Source: Saccharothrix sp.
Lineage (GTDB): Bacteria; Actinomycetota; Actinomycetes; Mycobacteriales; Pseudonocardiaceae
NCBI RefSeq assembly: GCF_031180885.1
Contig: NZ_JAPSLK010000007.1
Span: forward strand, 43,228 to 107,227
Direction of reading: 5' to 3'
Length of the DNA: 64,000 nucleotides
Shown: positions 29,548 through 38,675 of the stretch, in pieces
Numbering within the stretch: position 1 is the stretch's first letter
Layout: every line of letters begins with the position of its first letter
The notes under the pieces: generated by a model
The model's input: only the letters and a program-made list of their open reading frames with translations
What the model was told of the DNA's origin: nothing
Database searches by the model: none
Program-made: the position numbers and the translations under genes

Positions 29548-30075
29548 TCAGGGGTCACTGGACGGCAGCGGCTTGGTGCAGTCCTCGCTGAAGGCGGCGA
29601 GAACGACGTCATCGGTTGCGTGGACAGGATCGATGTACGCGGGCTGCCCCGGCCGCAGGGCGCAGAACGTCACGTTTCCGGTGAAGCGATGAGGGTCCAT
29701 GAGGATCGGTGCCACAGAGACGTATGCGGCCAAGCGCGTGCTCGGCATTTCACGGTTGGCTTGGTGGAGGGCAGCCCACGCGAAGGCCGCACCTCGCCGC
29801 AGCAAGGCCGCCGCGCGTGCCTCGCCCTCGTACGTCAGGTCGAGATCCGGGATGCCGCGCCCGTTGACGGCGATCTCGTAGTCCAGTGTCTCGCTGAACG
29901 TGGACCGCTCGCCGAAGTAGCTCTCGTACCAGGCTCTGAGGAGGACCGCGTCGTCGACGACCATCCAGCCGCGTTCGGCGACCGGGCCGAGGACAGGGGG
30001 CAAGTCCGCGCGAGTCAGGGTGTCGAACATGGTCCGGCCCGCGATCCGCGCGGCCTCGGTGCTCATCCATGCCAT
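29548..30075 (-). CDS. Hypothetical protein, possible RHS-locus immunity or accessory factor
   Basis: 175 residues, soluble, no signal peptide. Features are a helical N terminus (STEAARIAGRTMFDTLTRAD), a central GERSTFSETLDYEIAVNGRG, and an acidic end with many Asp/Pro. No domain was recognised. ATG at 30075 or 30066 gives similar products. It lies upstream of the RHS remnant on the same strand, with only about 100 bases between. Single-copy genes of this size next to RHS genes are often immunity proteins, but the toxin part is not preserved here, so the role is open. Confidence 0.55.
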   Translation of the reverse strand: MAWMSTEAARIAGRTMFDTLTRADLPPVLGPVAERGWMVVDDAVLLRAWYESYFGERSTFSETLDYEIAVNGRGIPDLDLTYEGEARAAALLRRGAAFAWAALHQANREMPSTRLAAYVSVAPILMDPHRFTGNVTFCALRPGQPAYIDPVHATDDVVLAAFSEDCTKPLPSSDP

Positions 30076-30237
30076 AGTCGGTCAACCGCCTCCAAGCGCG
30101 GGTCGGTGGAGGAGCCTCTCATGGACCAACCTCCTGCCGCACCGGCGATTCGAACTTGCTCACCTGACCAGCACCACAGGCCGGTGTCGGTGAAACCCGG
30201 GTGCTTCGACCGGCGCGGGTCGGGTAGCGTGCGGGGC

Positions 30238-30303
30238 ATGTCGAGTCCCGAGTCGGACGAGGTGGGGGCTTTCGGTCACGCCGTCAGCCCCCTGAACCGC
30301 TGA
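30238..30303 (+). promoter_or_regulatory. Putative leader peptide and attenuator of the chloramphenicol exporter gene
   Basis: A 21-codon open frame (ATG 30238, stop 30301-30303; it begins MSSPESDEVG and ends VSPLNR) lies about 100 bases before the exporter start. Inside it GGGGGCT (30264-30270) can pair with AGCCCCC (30286-30292) or with AGCCCC at 30310-30315. A second hairpin ACCGC/GCGGT lies at 30318-30332. Short coding leaders with alternative hairpins are known upstream of cmx/cmr-type exporters and make them inducible by ribosome stalling. The arrangement is seen here; its operation is inferred. Confidence 0.45.
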
Positions 30304-30407
30304 ACCCCTAGCCCCGCACCGCTTTCCGCGGTGGAACGGGTGTGCGCTCAGGGCTGGCCGCGGTGACGAGAAGACCTTCTCCTCATCTCCTCACCTCGGA
30401 GCACTCG

Positions 30408-31589
30408 ATGCCTCTCCCCCTGTACCTGCTCGCCCTGGCGGTCTTCGCCATGTGCACCTCGGAGTTCATGCTCGCCGGCCTCCTGCCGGACATCGCCTCC
30501 GACCTCGACGTCACAGTCGGGACAGCAGGCGTCCTCACCTCGGCCTTCGCCATCGGCATGGTCGTCGGCGCCCCGCTGGTGGCGGCGCTCGCCCGCAACT
30601 GGCCCCGGCGCTCCAGCCTTCTCGGGTTCATCGTCGCTTTCGCGGCGGCTCACGCCGTGGGTGCCATCACCACGAGCTTCCCCGTCCTGTTCGCCACCCG
30701 GGTCGTCGCCGCGCTCGCGAACGCCGGTTTCCTCGCCGTTGCCCTGACCGCTGCGGCCACGCTGGTCCCGCCCGACCGGAAGGGACGGGCGCTGGCCGTG
30801 CTGCTGTCGGGCACGACCGCGGCCACGGTCGCGGGTGTCCCCGGCGGGTCGGTCCTCGGCGCGGTGTTCGGCTGGCGGGCGACGTTCTGGGCGGTGGCCG
30901 CTCTCTGCCTGCCGGCGGCACTCGGCATCCTGAAAGGGATTCCGGCGGGACGTGAGGACAACCCCGCGACCGGCCGTCCGGCGCTGCGAGCGGAACTCGG
31001 TCAGCTCACCCGGCCGCGGTTGGTCCTGGTGATGCTGCTCGGCGCGCTGGTGAACGCGGCCACCTTCGCGAGCCTCACCTTCCTCGCCCCCGTCGTGACC
31101 GGCGCCGGACTGGGCGAGTTGTGGATCCCCGTCGCCCTGGTGCTCTTCGGCGTCGGCTCCTTCCTGGGCGTCACCGTCGCCGGCCTGCTGTCCGACCGGC
31201 GTCCCGGTGCGGTCGTCGCGGTCGGCGGTCCGTTGCTGCTCATCGGCTGGCCGACCCTCGCGATGCTGTCCAAAGAGCCGGTCGCACTGCTCATCCTCGT
31301 GTTCGTGCAGGGCGCGCTGTCGTTCGCGCTGGGCAGCACGCTGATCACGCGGGTCCTCTACGAGGCCGCGCAAGCCCCCACCATGTCCGGCTCGTACGCG
31401 ACCGCCGCGCTCAACGCGGGCGCCACCGCCGGCCCCGTCATCGCCGCCGCCACCCTCGGCACCGAAGCCGGAAACCTCGGCCCGCTCTGGGCAAGCGGAC
31501 TCCTCGTCGCGGTGGCGCTGCTCATCGCGTTCCCCTTCCTCAACGTCATCACGGCCGACCGGAGCACCGAGCCGGTCGGCTCCCGCTGA
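30408..31589 (+). CDS. cmx: Cmx/CmrA-family chloramphenicol efflux MFS transporter
   Basis: 393 residues, 12 predicted membrane helices. The N terminus MPLPLYLLALAVFAMCTSEF followed by MLAGLLPDIASDLDVTVGTAG, and LARNWPRRSSLLGFIVAF, match the Cmx/CmrA/CmlR group of MFS exporters that confer chloramphenicol resistance in corynebacteria, rhodococci and streptomycetes. ATG at 30408 has GGAG upstream and begins at the conserved N terminus; GTG at 30342 is unlikely. The gene is preceded by a possible leader peptide and followed by a hairpin shared with the convergent subtilase gene. Resistance by efflux is expected; other phenicols or related inhibitors could also be substrates. Confidence 0.85.
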   Translation: MPLPLYLLALAVFAMCTSEFMLAGLLPDIASDLDVTVGTAGVLTSAFAIGMVVGAPLVAALARNWPRRSSLLGFIVAFAAAHAVGAITTSFPVLFATRVVAALANAGFLAVALTAAATLVPPDRKGRALAVLLSGTTAATVAGVPGGSVLGAVFGWRATFWAVAALCLPAALGILKGIPAGREDNPATGRPALRAELGQLTRPRLVLVMLLGALVNAATFASLTFLAPVVTGAGLGELWIPVALVLFGVGSFLGVTVAGLLSDRRPGAVVAVGGPLLLIGWPTLAMLSKEPVALLILVFVQGALSFALGSTLITRVLYEAAQAPTMSGSYATAALNAGATAGPVIAAATLGTEAGNLGPLWASGLLVAVALLIAFPFLNVITADRSTEPVGSR

Positions 31590-31641
31590 CGGCGCTGTCA
31601 CCCCGCGCTGGGCGATCGCCCCGGGGGGCACGGAAGCCACC

Positions 31642-31679
31642 GGTGGCGGGTGGGCCGCACAGGACGGCCCACCCGCACC
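31642..31679. terminator. Bidirectional hairpin between exporter and subtilase genes
   Basis: CGGGTGGGCCG and CGGCCCACCCG form a perfect 11-base stem, extended outward by GGTG/CACC with one bulged G, between two convergent stop codons. It probably serves both transcripts. Confidence 0.65.
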
Positions 31680-31682
31680 GAC

Positions 31683-34600
31683 TCAGCGGAACCTGGCGCG
31701 CACCGAGTGGCGGGCGACTTCCCGGTCACCGTCCACCAAGCGCGTGACGATGGTCTTGGCACCCGACCCGTAGGTCGCGGTGTCGAAGGTGAACCGCCAG
31801 GTCGACACGCCCTCGGCCGGGCGCCAGGCGTCCGGGACCGGTGTCCGGTTGCGGTCGACGATTTGCCATTGCACCTGGGCCCGGGGTGTCACGGTGAACT
31901 CGCTCGACGCCGCCTGCGAGGTCGTGCGGTCCTGTGTGGCGCGCGCGTACAGCGTGTGCCTGCCCGGTGTCAGGGTGCCCAGCGGCGCGGTCCACGTGCC
32001 CGTCCTGCCGTCCAGGGTGGCCTCGATCGGCGAGCCGAAGTCCGGGTCGTCCACGGACACCTCGACGCGTCGCAGGGTCGGGTGGTCGCCCGCGCCGGTC
32101 GGGTCGTCGCCGAGGTCGGGGAAGGCGTAGCCGCCGCCCGCGACGACCTTGTCGCCCTCGGCCACCGACGAGCCGGCCGCCGGTTCGGTGATCGTCACGC
32201 CGAACTCCAAGCCCGTGGGCGGCAGCGCGGCGGGTCGGATGCGCACCTTCGACGCGTGCGCGCCCTCGAAGCCGAACGCCCACGAACGCGCGCCGAGCAA
32301 CTGGACCTGGAAGGTCAGGTGCTCCCCGGTGAACGCGGGACGGGTGGTCTCGAAGGAGAACACGTACCTGGTCCAACACCCCTCGCCGAGCGTGGCGCAC
32401 ACCGCGCCGCCGGGACCGCCTGCCGTCACGGGCCGGATGGGGCCGACGCCGGTGCCGATCTCCCGGTCGGTGGCCATCAGGACGCCGGTGGGACGGACCG
32501 CGGACGGCGTCTCGCCCGCCAGGTACAGCTCGACCTCCACCTTCGAGCCCCGGGGCAGCGGCGCGGACAGCGTCTCGGCGGACGGGAAGATGCCCAGGGG
32601 CCGGTAGGCGGCGACCACGCTGGTCACCCTGGAGTCGAAGCACGGTTCCAGGTCGCCGGTGCGGTCGGTGGTGTCGAGGTAGTGCTCGTTGTCGGTCGTG
32701 CCGCACGCGGCGCTCGGGTCGGCCGCGGTGTCCCGCCGGTGCAGGTACAGCGTCAGCGGGTTGTCCGAGCCCAGGACCTGCGCGGGCGCTTCGGGCGCGA
32801 CCTTGCGCAGCGCGGCCAGCGATCCCTCCACAGTGGACACTTCGGCCGTGGTCAGCGCCGTGGTGGCCGCGCTGTCCCGCGTGCCGTCGCCGTCGCGGTC
32901 GTAGCCGCCGTACACGCCGTCGCGGACGGCGCGGTCGAGCGCGAAGAACTCGTCCTCGAACGACCGGTCCGGCATGGTGCGGCGGCCCAGCAGCACGTCC
33001 ACCGCCCGCCGAGCGCTCTCCGGGGTCGCCGCGCCGTAGCCCTCGAACAGCACGTTCGACTCGCCCGCGTAGGGGGCGGTGAGCGGGTACGGGTACGTCG
33101 ACGGCGTGTTGTCGGTGTTGAGCGGGTAGGCGGTCTTGAGCACCGCTTCCCGCAACTCGGCGCGGGTGAGCTTGCCGTCGGCGAGCTGGTCGCTGTGCTC
33201 GACCGGCACGCCCTGCGCGACGACCTGTCCCGCCTTCTGCCCGGCCTGGCCGTCGCCCACCGCGCGGCGGACCTCGGTCAGCACGGTGCCGAAGACGCCC
33301 GCGGTGTACGGCGTCGCGGCGGACGTGCCGCCGAACGCGCACTGGCCGACCGTGCCGGTGCGGCAGGCCGACGGCAGGTTCCCGTCGCCCCACGACGACA
33401 GGTGCACGGGGATGCCGTCACCGACCACAGCGCGCTGGTTGTCGCGGCGCAGCGCGCCGACGGTGATGTTCCAGTCCGGGCCGGTCTGGTCGGAGCCGTA
33501 CGTGCTGATCGGCACGTCGAACGCGTTGCCCACGCCGTTGCCCGCGGCGAACAGCGTGGTCTGGCCGCGCTCGGCCGCCGTCCTGGTGTCCGCGTTGGGC
33601 CCGACGACCGGTCCCAGCGGCAGGCCGCCGACGTAGCCGAAGCTGTTGGAGCTGATGTCCACCCACGGCATCGCCGCGGCGGGGGTCTCGTCCAGCGCCT
33701 CCACCACGACCAGCAGGCAGGTCGGGCAGTAGCCGTAGCGGTTGCCCACCGACACCGACGCCGAACCGCTGCCGTGCCCGTTGTCGTCGAGGATCGGGTG
33801 CGGGTCGTCGCCGGAGGTCACGCCGGTCGAGCCGCCCGCGTCCACGGCGCCGACGATCTTGGTGCCGGGGATCCAGTGCAGCTTGCCGGCCTCGATGGTG
33901 GTGTTGCCGTCCCACAGCGGCTTGTCCTCGGCGGGCAGGTAGCCCTTGCCGTGCGTGATGGGCAGCGCCTTGGCGTCGGCCGGGTAGCCGGGGATGTACT
34001 CGGCCGGGTGGCGGGTGAAGTTCGCGGTCAGCGCCAGGACGTCCGGGTCGGGGTAGGTCTGGGCGGAGAACTCCAGGTGGTACGGGTTGATGCCGGTGTC
34101 GTTGATCGCGACGACGGTGACCGGCGTGGTGTTCTGCGGCAGCCGGGCCGGGTCGGCGACCAGCACGGACGTCGTCTGCCGGCGTTCGAGGCCCGCGCCG
34201 TCGGCGGCCTTCGCCGTGACCAGGTGCCGGCCTTCGGGCAGCGTGACCACGGCCTCGGCGCCCGGCGCGTCGAGGACGCCGTCGGAGTCGGTGTCCCAGC
34301 CGGTGCTCACCGGGCCGGTGCCGCCGCTGACGGTGGCGCGCAGCAGCTGCCGCTGCCCGAGCTGGAAGGTGTAGGGGCCGCCCGCCGACACCGAGGGCCG
34401 GGGGTCGGGCCGCTGGGTGCCGGTGACCACGACGGTCACCGTGTCGGCGACGGTGGAGAACTTGTCGACGGCCACGGTCCACCGGCCCGCGTCGATCCCG
34501 CCCGCCACCGCGGCGCTCTCGGTGGTGCCCGGGGCCGCGCCGCCGCTGCTCGCGCGCTGCGTGCCGTCGGGGTCCAGGACGCGCAGGTCGTAGTCGTTCA

Positions 34601-35204
34601 CGCCCGCGGTCCACGACACGTCGACCTTCAGGCCGGTCACGTCGACGGGCACGTCGACGTCGAAGCGCAGCGAGTCGCTGCCCAGCGCGCCCGGCGTGGT
34701 GTCCTGCTGGGTGGTCTTGAGCAGCTCCAGGGTCCGCGCGGTGCGGACGGCGACCTTGACGGTGTCCGTGGCGGTGGCGCCGGTCGAGTCCGTGACCTGG
34801 AGCGACACCTCGTGGTCGCCGTCGGGCAGGCCCGTGGTGTCGAGCTGCGCGGTCGGCGCGTCGGCTCCCTCCAGCGTGCCCGCCGACGTGCGCCACGCGA
34901 ACGTGTACGGCGCCGCGCCGCCGAAGCCGGAGCCGAGCAGGGTCGCCTTCTCGCCGGGACCGGCCAGGGGGCTGTCACCCGCGTCGGCGACGAGCCGGTC
35001 GGGTTGCGGTGCCGTCCCGCCTGGTGAGGCCGTGCCGGTCACCTCAACGCGGCCGGACAGCGGTCCGCCGACCGCTCCGTCCTTGACCTGTTGACCGCCC
35101 ACCGTGCTGATCTCGACACCGCCGGCGGTCGCCGTGGCCGGGACCCCGGACGCCACCAGGGCGGCCAGCACGAATGGCGCCACCACTACCGGTCTGGATC
35201 TCAA
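31683..35204 (-). CDS. Large secreted S8 (subtilisin-family) peptidase
   Basis: 1173 residues. The start is TTG at 35204 with AGGAGG 5 bases upstream, followed by a Sec signal (RSRPVVVAPFVLAALVASG). PKD/Ig-like and pre-peptidase C-terminal-type beta domains occupy roughly residues 70-350 (DPDGTQRASS, GPYTFQLGQRQ). The catalytic triad is Asp in VVAINDTGIN, His in DDNGHGSGSASV, and Ser in GGTSAATPYTAGV. The C-terminal 450 residues are further beta-rich modules, ending in an Ig-like domain (PGRHTLYARATQDRT). It is probably an extracellular protease for nutrient scavenging. It is divergent from an M14 carboxypeptidase with 167 bases between, suggesting joint control. Confidence 0.87.
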   Translation of the reverse strand: MRSRPVVVAPFVLAALVASGVPATATAGGVEISTVGGQQVKDGAVGGPLSGRVEVTGTASPGGTAPQPDRLVADAGDSPLAGPGEKATLLGSGFGGAAPYTFAWRTSAGTLEGADAPTAQLDTTGLPDGDHEVSLQVTDSTGATATDTVKVAVRTARTLELLKTTQQDTTPGALGSDSLRFDVDVPVDVTGLKVDVSWTAGVNDYDLRVLDPDGTQRASSGGAAPGTTESAAVAGGIDAGRWTVAVDKFSTVADTVTVVVTGTQRPDPRPSVSAGGPYTFQLGQRQLLRATVSGGTGPVSTGWDTDSDGVLDAPGAEAVVTLPEGRHLVTAKAADGAGLERRQTTSVLVADPARLPQNTTPVTVVAINDTGINPYHLEFSAQTYPDPDVLALTANFTRHPAEYIPGYPADAKALPITHGKGYLPAEDKPLWDGNTTIEAGKLHWIPGTKIVGAVDAGGSTGVTSGDDPHPILDDNGHGSGSASVSVGNRYGYCPTCLLVVVEALDETPAAAMPWVDISSNSFGYVGGLPLGPVVGPNADTRTAAERGQTTLFAAGNGVGNAFDVPISTYGSDQTGPDWNITVGALRRDNQRAVVGDGIPVHLSSWGDGNLPSACRTGTVGQCAFGGTSAATPYTAGVFGTVLTEVRRAVGDGQAGQKAGQVVAQGVPVEHSDQLADGKLTRAELREAVLKTAYPLNTDNTPSTYPYPLTAPYAGESNVLFEGYGAATPESARRAVDVLLGRRTMPDRSFEDEFFALDRAVRDGVYGGYDRDGDGTRDSAATTALTTAEVSTVEGSLAALRKVAPEAPAQVLGSDNPLTLYLHRRDTAADPSAACGTTDNEHYLDTTDRTGDLEPCFDSRVTSVVAAYRPLGIFPSAETLSAPLPRGSKVEVELYLAGETPSAVRPTGVLMATDREIGTGVGPIRPVTAGGPGGAVCATLGEGCWTRYVFSFETTRPAFTGEHLTFQVQLLGARSWAFGFEGAHASKVRIRPAALPPTGLEFGVTITEPAAGSSVAEGDKVVAGGGYAFPDLGDDPTGAGDHPTLRRVEVSVDDPDFGSPIEATLDGRTGTWTAPLGTLTPGRHTLYARATQDRTTSQAASSEFTVTPRAQVQWQIVDRNRTPVPDAWRPAEGVSTWRFTFDTATYGSGAKTIVTRLVDGDREVARHSVRARFR

Positions 35205-35371
35205 GGCCGCCTCCTGTTCGTCGTGTGCGCACCGGTAACGACCAACACCGAGTAATGGATACGCCCTGTCGAGTAACACCCGTTAGCGTGAATGGCGGCG
35301 TGGAGGTGGGGCGTAACGGCACGGCGAACCGATCGTTGAGCCGTCCACACCCCTGCCCAGGAGGAGCCACC
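35205..35371. promoter_or_regulatory. Divergent promoter region of two secreted peptidases
   Basis: These 167 bases separate the S8 and M14 peptidase starts and must hold both promoters. CGAGTAA occurs twice (near 35248 and 35269), about 21 bases apart, which could be tandem half-sites for a regulator. GAGGAG ribosome sites flank both ends. Confidence 0.4.
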
Positions 35372-37465
35372 GTGAACCACCGCTCCGCGTTCACCAGGCT
35401 GACGTTGACAGCGGCAGCCGCGACCGCCCTCGCCGTCACCGTCAGCCCGGCGCAAGGCGACACCACCACCGAGGCGTTCCCGGTCCAGCTGGTCACCGTG
35501 GACACCCCGACCCGATCCCACAAGGACCTGCTCACCGGGCTGGGCCTGGACCTGACCGAGCACGCGGGCCACGACTACGTCGAGGTCGTCCTGCACACCG
35601 CCGCCGACGCCGACGTGCTGCGCCGAGCCGGACTGACCTGGACCGTCCGCATCCCCGACATGGTCGCCCGCGAAGCGCAGATCAACGCCGCGAACAAGGC
35701 CTACGCCGACGCCACGGAGCGCTCGCCGCTGCCCAGCGGCCGCGACACCTACCGCACGCTCGCCGACTACGACAACGACCTGCGCCAGATCGAAGCGATG
35801 AAACCCGACATCGCCAGGGTGTTCGCCCTGCCGCACAAGTCCCTCGACGGCAACACCGTCCACGGCGTCGAACTGGGCCGCGACGTCCGGTCCGCCGAGG
35901 ACGGCCGCCCGGTGTTCGCCATCATGGGTCTGCACCACGCCCGTGAGTGGCCCTCGGGCGAACACACCATCGAGTTCGCCTACGACCTGGTGCAGAACTA
36001 CGGCAGCGACCCGCGCATCACCGGTCTGCTGGACAAGGCGCGCGTGCTGGTGGTGCCGGTGGTCAACGTCGACGGGTTCGACCGCTCCCGCACCGACGGC
36101 GCGCTGATCGACCTGCGCGAGGTCGACGACGGCGGCACGGCGTCGATCCTGGGCACGCCGGGCAACGCCTACAAGCGCAAGAACTGCCGCCTCGTCGACG
36201 GCCAGGACACCCCGGACGGCACGTGCGCGGTCGCGGGCGCCACCAGCCCCGGCGGCTTCGGCGTCGGCGTCGACCCGAACCGCAACTACGGCGGCTTCTG
36301 GGGCGGTCCCGGGGCGTCGGCCACCTTCGCCGACCCGACCTACCGCGGCGCGGGCCCGTTCAGCGAGCCGGAGACGCAGAACATCCGCGAGCTGGTCAGC
36401 ACGCGGCAGGTGACCACGCTGATCACCAACCACACCTTCTCCAACCTGGTGCTGCGCCCCAACGGCGTCCACCCGACGACCATCGGCCCCGACGGGCTGC
36501 CGGTCGGCGACGCCCCGGACGAGGAGGCGCTCAAGGCGCTCGGCGAGCGGATGACCGCGCAGAACGGCTACCGCAACCAGCACGGCTGGGAGCTGTACGA
36601 CACCACGGGCACCACCGAGGACTGGTCCTACAACGCCACCGGCGGCTTCGGCTACACCTTCGAGATCGGCCCGGACGAGTTCCACCCGCCGTTCCCGAAG
36701 GTCGTCGACGAGTACCTGGGCGCCGGGCAGCACGCGGGCAAGGGCAACCGCGAGGCGTACCTGGTCGCCCTGGAGAACGCGGTGGACACCGCGACGCACT
36801 CGGTGATCGCCGGCAAGGCCCCCGCGGGCGCGACGCTGCGGCTGCGCAAGGACTTCGCCACGCCCACGTGGTCGGGCGCGATCCGGGACGAGCTGAACAC
36901 CAGCATGGTCGTCGGCCCGGCCGGCCGCTACACCTGGCACGTCAACCCCTCGACGCGGCCGGTGGTGCGGTCCAAGCAGTACCAGGTGGTCAACTCCGAG
37001 CCGCTCAAGCAAGAGGTGCTCACCGGCAGCACGCTCCCGCTCATGGAGACCACGCGGGAATTCACCGTCGACCGCCCGGCCGACCTGTTCGAAGCCGAGC
37101 TGGACTGGGCGACCCCGGACGACCTGGACCTGTACGCGTACCTGAAGAACGCGGACGGGTCGCTCACCGAGGTCGGCAAGTCCACGGCGTTCCTCGGCGT
37201 GAAGGACCGGGTCCTGCTGCAGAACCCGGCGCAGGGCACCTACGTGCTCAAGGTCGTCAACGCCTCCTCGGTCGCGCCGAACTGGACGCTGACCGCGTCG
37301 CTGTTCGACGCCGACACCGCGACCACCGGCGGCCTGGTCGAGAACTGGACGTTGACCTGCGAGAAGAACGGCAAGGTGCTGGAAACCGCGTCGGTCGTGG
37401 TCGAGCGCGGCCAGCAGGTCAAGGCCGACCTGAAGGCGTGCGCGGCGAAGTGGGCCACCGCCTGA
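35372..37465 (+). CDS. Secreted M14-family zinc carboxypeptidase
   Basis: 697 residues. GTG at 35372 follows CAGGAGGAG, and a signal peptide covers residues 1-30 (cleavage near AQG). The peptidase domain covers about residues 120-460. The zinc motif is HHAREWPSGEH (HxxE), the third ligand His is in ITNHTFSNL, the substrate-binding segment is DPNRNYGGFWGG, and the catalytic Glu is in GYTFEIGPDEFHPP. The C-terminal 230 residues form one or two beta-sandwich domains (FEAELDWATPDDLDLYAYLKN) similar to pre-peptidase C-terminal domains. It would trim C-terminal residues from peptides outside the cell, matching the endopeptidase encoded divergently. Confidence 0.88.
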   Translation: MNHRSAFTRLTLTAAAATALAVTVSPAQGDTTTEAFPVQLVTVDTPTRSHKDLLTGLGLDLTEHAGHDYVEVVLHTAADADVLRRAGLTWTVRIPDMVAREAQINAANKAYADATERSPLPSGRDTYRTLADYDNDLRQIEAMKPDIARVFALPHKSLDGNTVHGVELGRDVRSAEDGRPVFAIMGLHHAREWPSGEHTIEFAYDLVQNYGSDPRITGLLDKARVLVVPVVNVDGFDRSRTDGALIDLREVDDGGTASILGTPGNAYKRKNCRLVDGQDTPDGTCAVAGATSPGGFGVGVDPNRNYGGFWGGPGASATFADPTYRGAGPFSEPETQNIRELVSTRQVTTLITNHTFSNLVLRPNGVHPTTIGPDGLPVGDAPDEEALKALGERMTAQNGYRNQHGWELYDTTGTTEDWSYNATGGFGYTFEIGPDEFHPPFPKVVDEYLGAGQHAGKGNREAYLVALENAVDTATHSVIAGKAPAGATLRLRKDFATPTWSGAIRDELNTSMVVGPAGRYTWHVNPSTRPVVRSKQYQVVNSEPLKQEVLTGSTLPLMETTREFTVDRPADLFEAELDWATPDDLDLYAYLKNADGSLTEVGKSTAFLGVKDRVLLQNPAQGTYVLKVVNASSVAPNWTLTASLFDADTATTGGLVENWTLTCEKNGKVLETASVVVERGQQVKADLKACAAKWATA

Positions 37466-37489
37466 GCCCAACGCGCCCAGGCGCTCCGG

Positions 37490-38554
37490 TCAGGGTGCGA
37501 GGGCGCCGGCGGAGATCAGCTCGCGGCGGCTGTGGACGCCGGTCTTGGCGAACACGGCCTTGAGGTGGTCCTGGACGGTGTACGGGGAGAGGCACAGCAT
37601 CCGCGCGATCTCCCGGGTGGAGTAGCCGCGGGTCACGAGGCCGGCCACCTCGTGCTCGCGGTCGGACAGGCCGCTCGCCCTGAGCAGGAGTTCCCTGCGC
37701 GAACCGGGTGACGCCGAGTCCAGGACCACCGAGATGCGCAGCTCGGGTGAGCCGTGCAGCGGGGAGCCGTGCAGGGCCACCCAGCCGTGGGAGCGGGACG
37801 GTACGCGGGCACTCGCGGTCCGGGTGTCCGCCGGCTTCTCCCCGTGGGCCGCGCGGCGCGCCCGCGCGGCCACCGCCAACACCGACCAGGGCAGCCGACC
37901 GGTGGACGCGTCGACACCGCCGGGCAGTCCGGACATCCAGCGCTCGGCTTCCGCGGTCGCCGACACCACGTCGAGGTGTTCGTCCAGCAGCACCACCCCC
38001 GGTGCCTCATCGCGGGGCGAACAGGAGGCCGGGGCGGTGCGGAGCGCTCGCCTGGTGCCCCGCGCGAGCAGGGGTGCGATCCGGGCGAGGAAGTCGACCT
38101 CCTCCCCGTCGAACGGCCGGTTGGCCGTCGCCCGGTGCAGGGTGACGGCGCCCCAGCAGGTCGAGTTCTCCCGCAGCAAGGCGGTCAGCTCGTGCTCGGC
38201 GTCCTCGGCGGCGAGCAGGCTCCGGTAGGTCGACCAGCGACGCGGATCGCCCGGTGCGGCCTGCTCGGTGGTGCTCACGGTCGGGAGGTGGTGGATCGTG
38301 GCCGGGTCGTACCGGTCCTCGAGGTAGTCGGTGATGACCGGAACCTCGTGGTCGGCGACGGGCAGTTGCGCGTTGTAGTGCCCGGTGAGCAGCAGCGACA
38401 CCGTGTCCAGCGTGTACCAGCACGGGAAGAAGTCGAACGGCACGACACGCCGGACCCACGTCGTGGCCGCCTGCCAGAACGACGTGAGTGCCAGGCCGGA
38501 GCCCGCCAGGCGGTCCAGCCCGTCGACCGCGCGGTCCGCCACGTCTGCCCGCAC
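37490..38554 (-). CDS. LuxR-family regulator
   Basis: 354 residues. The C-terminal 65 residues are a GerE/LuxR helix-turn-helix (LSDREHEVAGLVTRGYSTREI, then MLCLSPYTVQDHLKAVFAKTG). The N-terminal 280 residues have a GAF-like alpha/beta layout (GAVTLHRATANRPFDGEEVDF) with no receiver aspartate. GTG at 38554 was taken as start because it opens the first conserved helix; an upstream ATG would add 41 low-complexity residues. The gene is divergent from the MBL-fold gene across 121 bases and convergent with the carboxypeptidase gene. It may control the divergent neighbour. Confidence 0.8.
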   Translation of the reverse strand: MRADVADRAVDGLDRLAGSGLALTSFWQAATTWVRRVVPFDFFPCWYTLDTVSLLLTGHYNAQLPVADHEVPVITDYLEDRYDPATIHHLPTVSTTEQAAPGDPRRWSTYRSLLAAEDAEHELTALLRENSTCWGAVTLHRATANRPFDGEEVDFLARIAPLLARGTRRALRTAPASCSPRDEAPGVVLLDEHLDVVSATAEAERWMSGLPGGVDASTGRLPWSVLAVAARARRAAHGEKPADTRTASARVPSRSHGWVALHGSPLHGSPELRISVVLDSASPGSRRELLLRASGLSDREHEVAGLVTRGYSTREIARMLCLSPYTVQDHLKAVFAKTGVHSRRELISAGALAP

Positions 38555-38675
38555 AGGGGGAGGGTAGGTCCGTCCCGCCCGGTCGGCCAGTTTCCGGCAA
38601 GGATCCCAGAGTCGTGGGATCGACCTCCGGCGTCCGGGGCTCCTAGCGTGACGCACGACTGCTGAAGGAGGCGTC

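Noticed and set aside
30110-30175. A tRNA-like GTTCGAATC element on the minus strand
   Set aside because: The flanking bases cannot form the T stem, and no acceptor or anticodon arm was found.
31650-35027. A 1125-codon plus-strand frame opposite the subtilase
   Set aside because: Composition of a shadow frame (Arg/Gly/Val/His-rich); the minus strand has the full catalytic triad.
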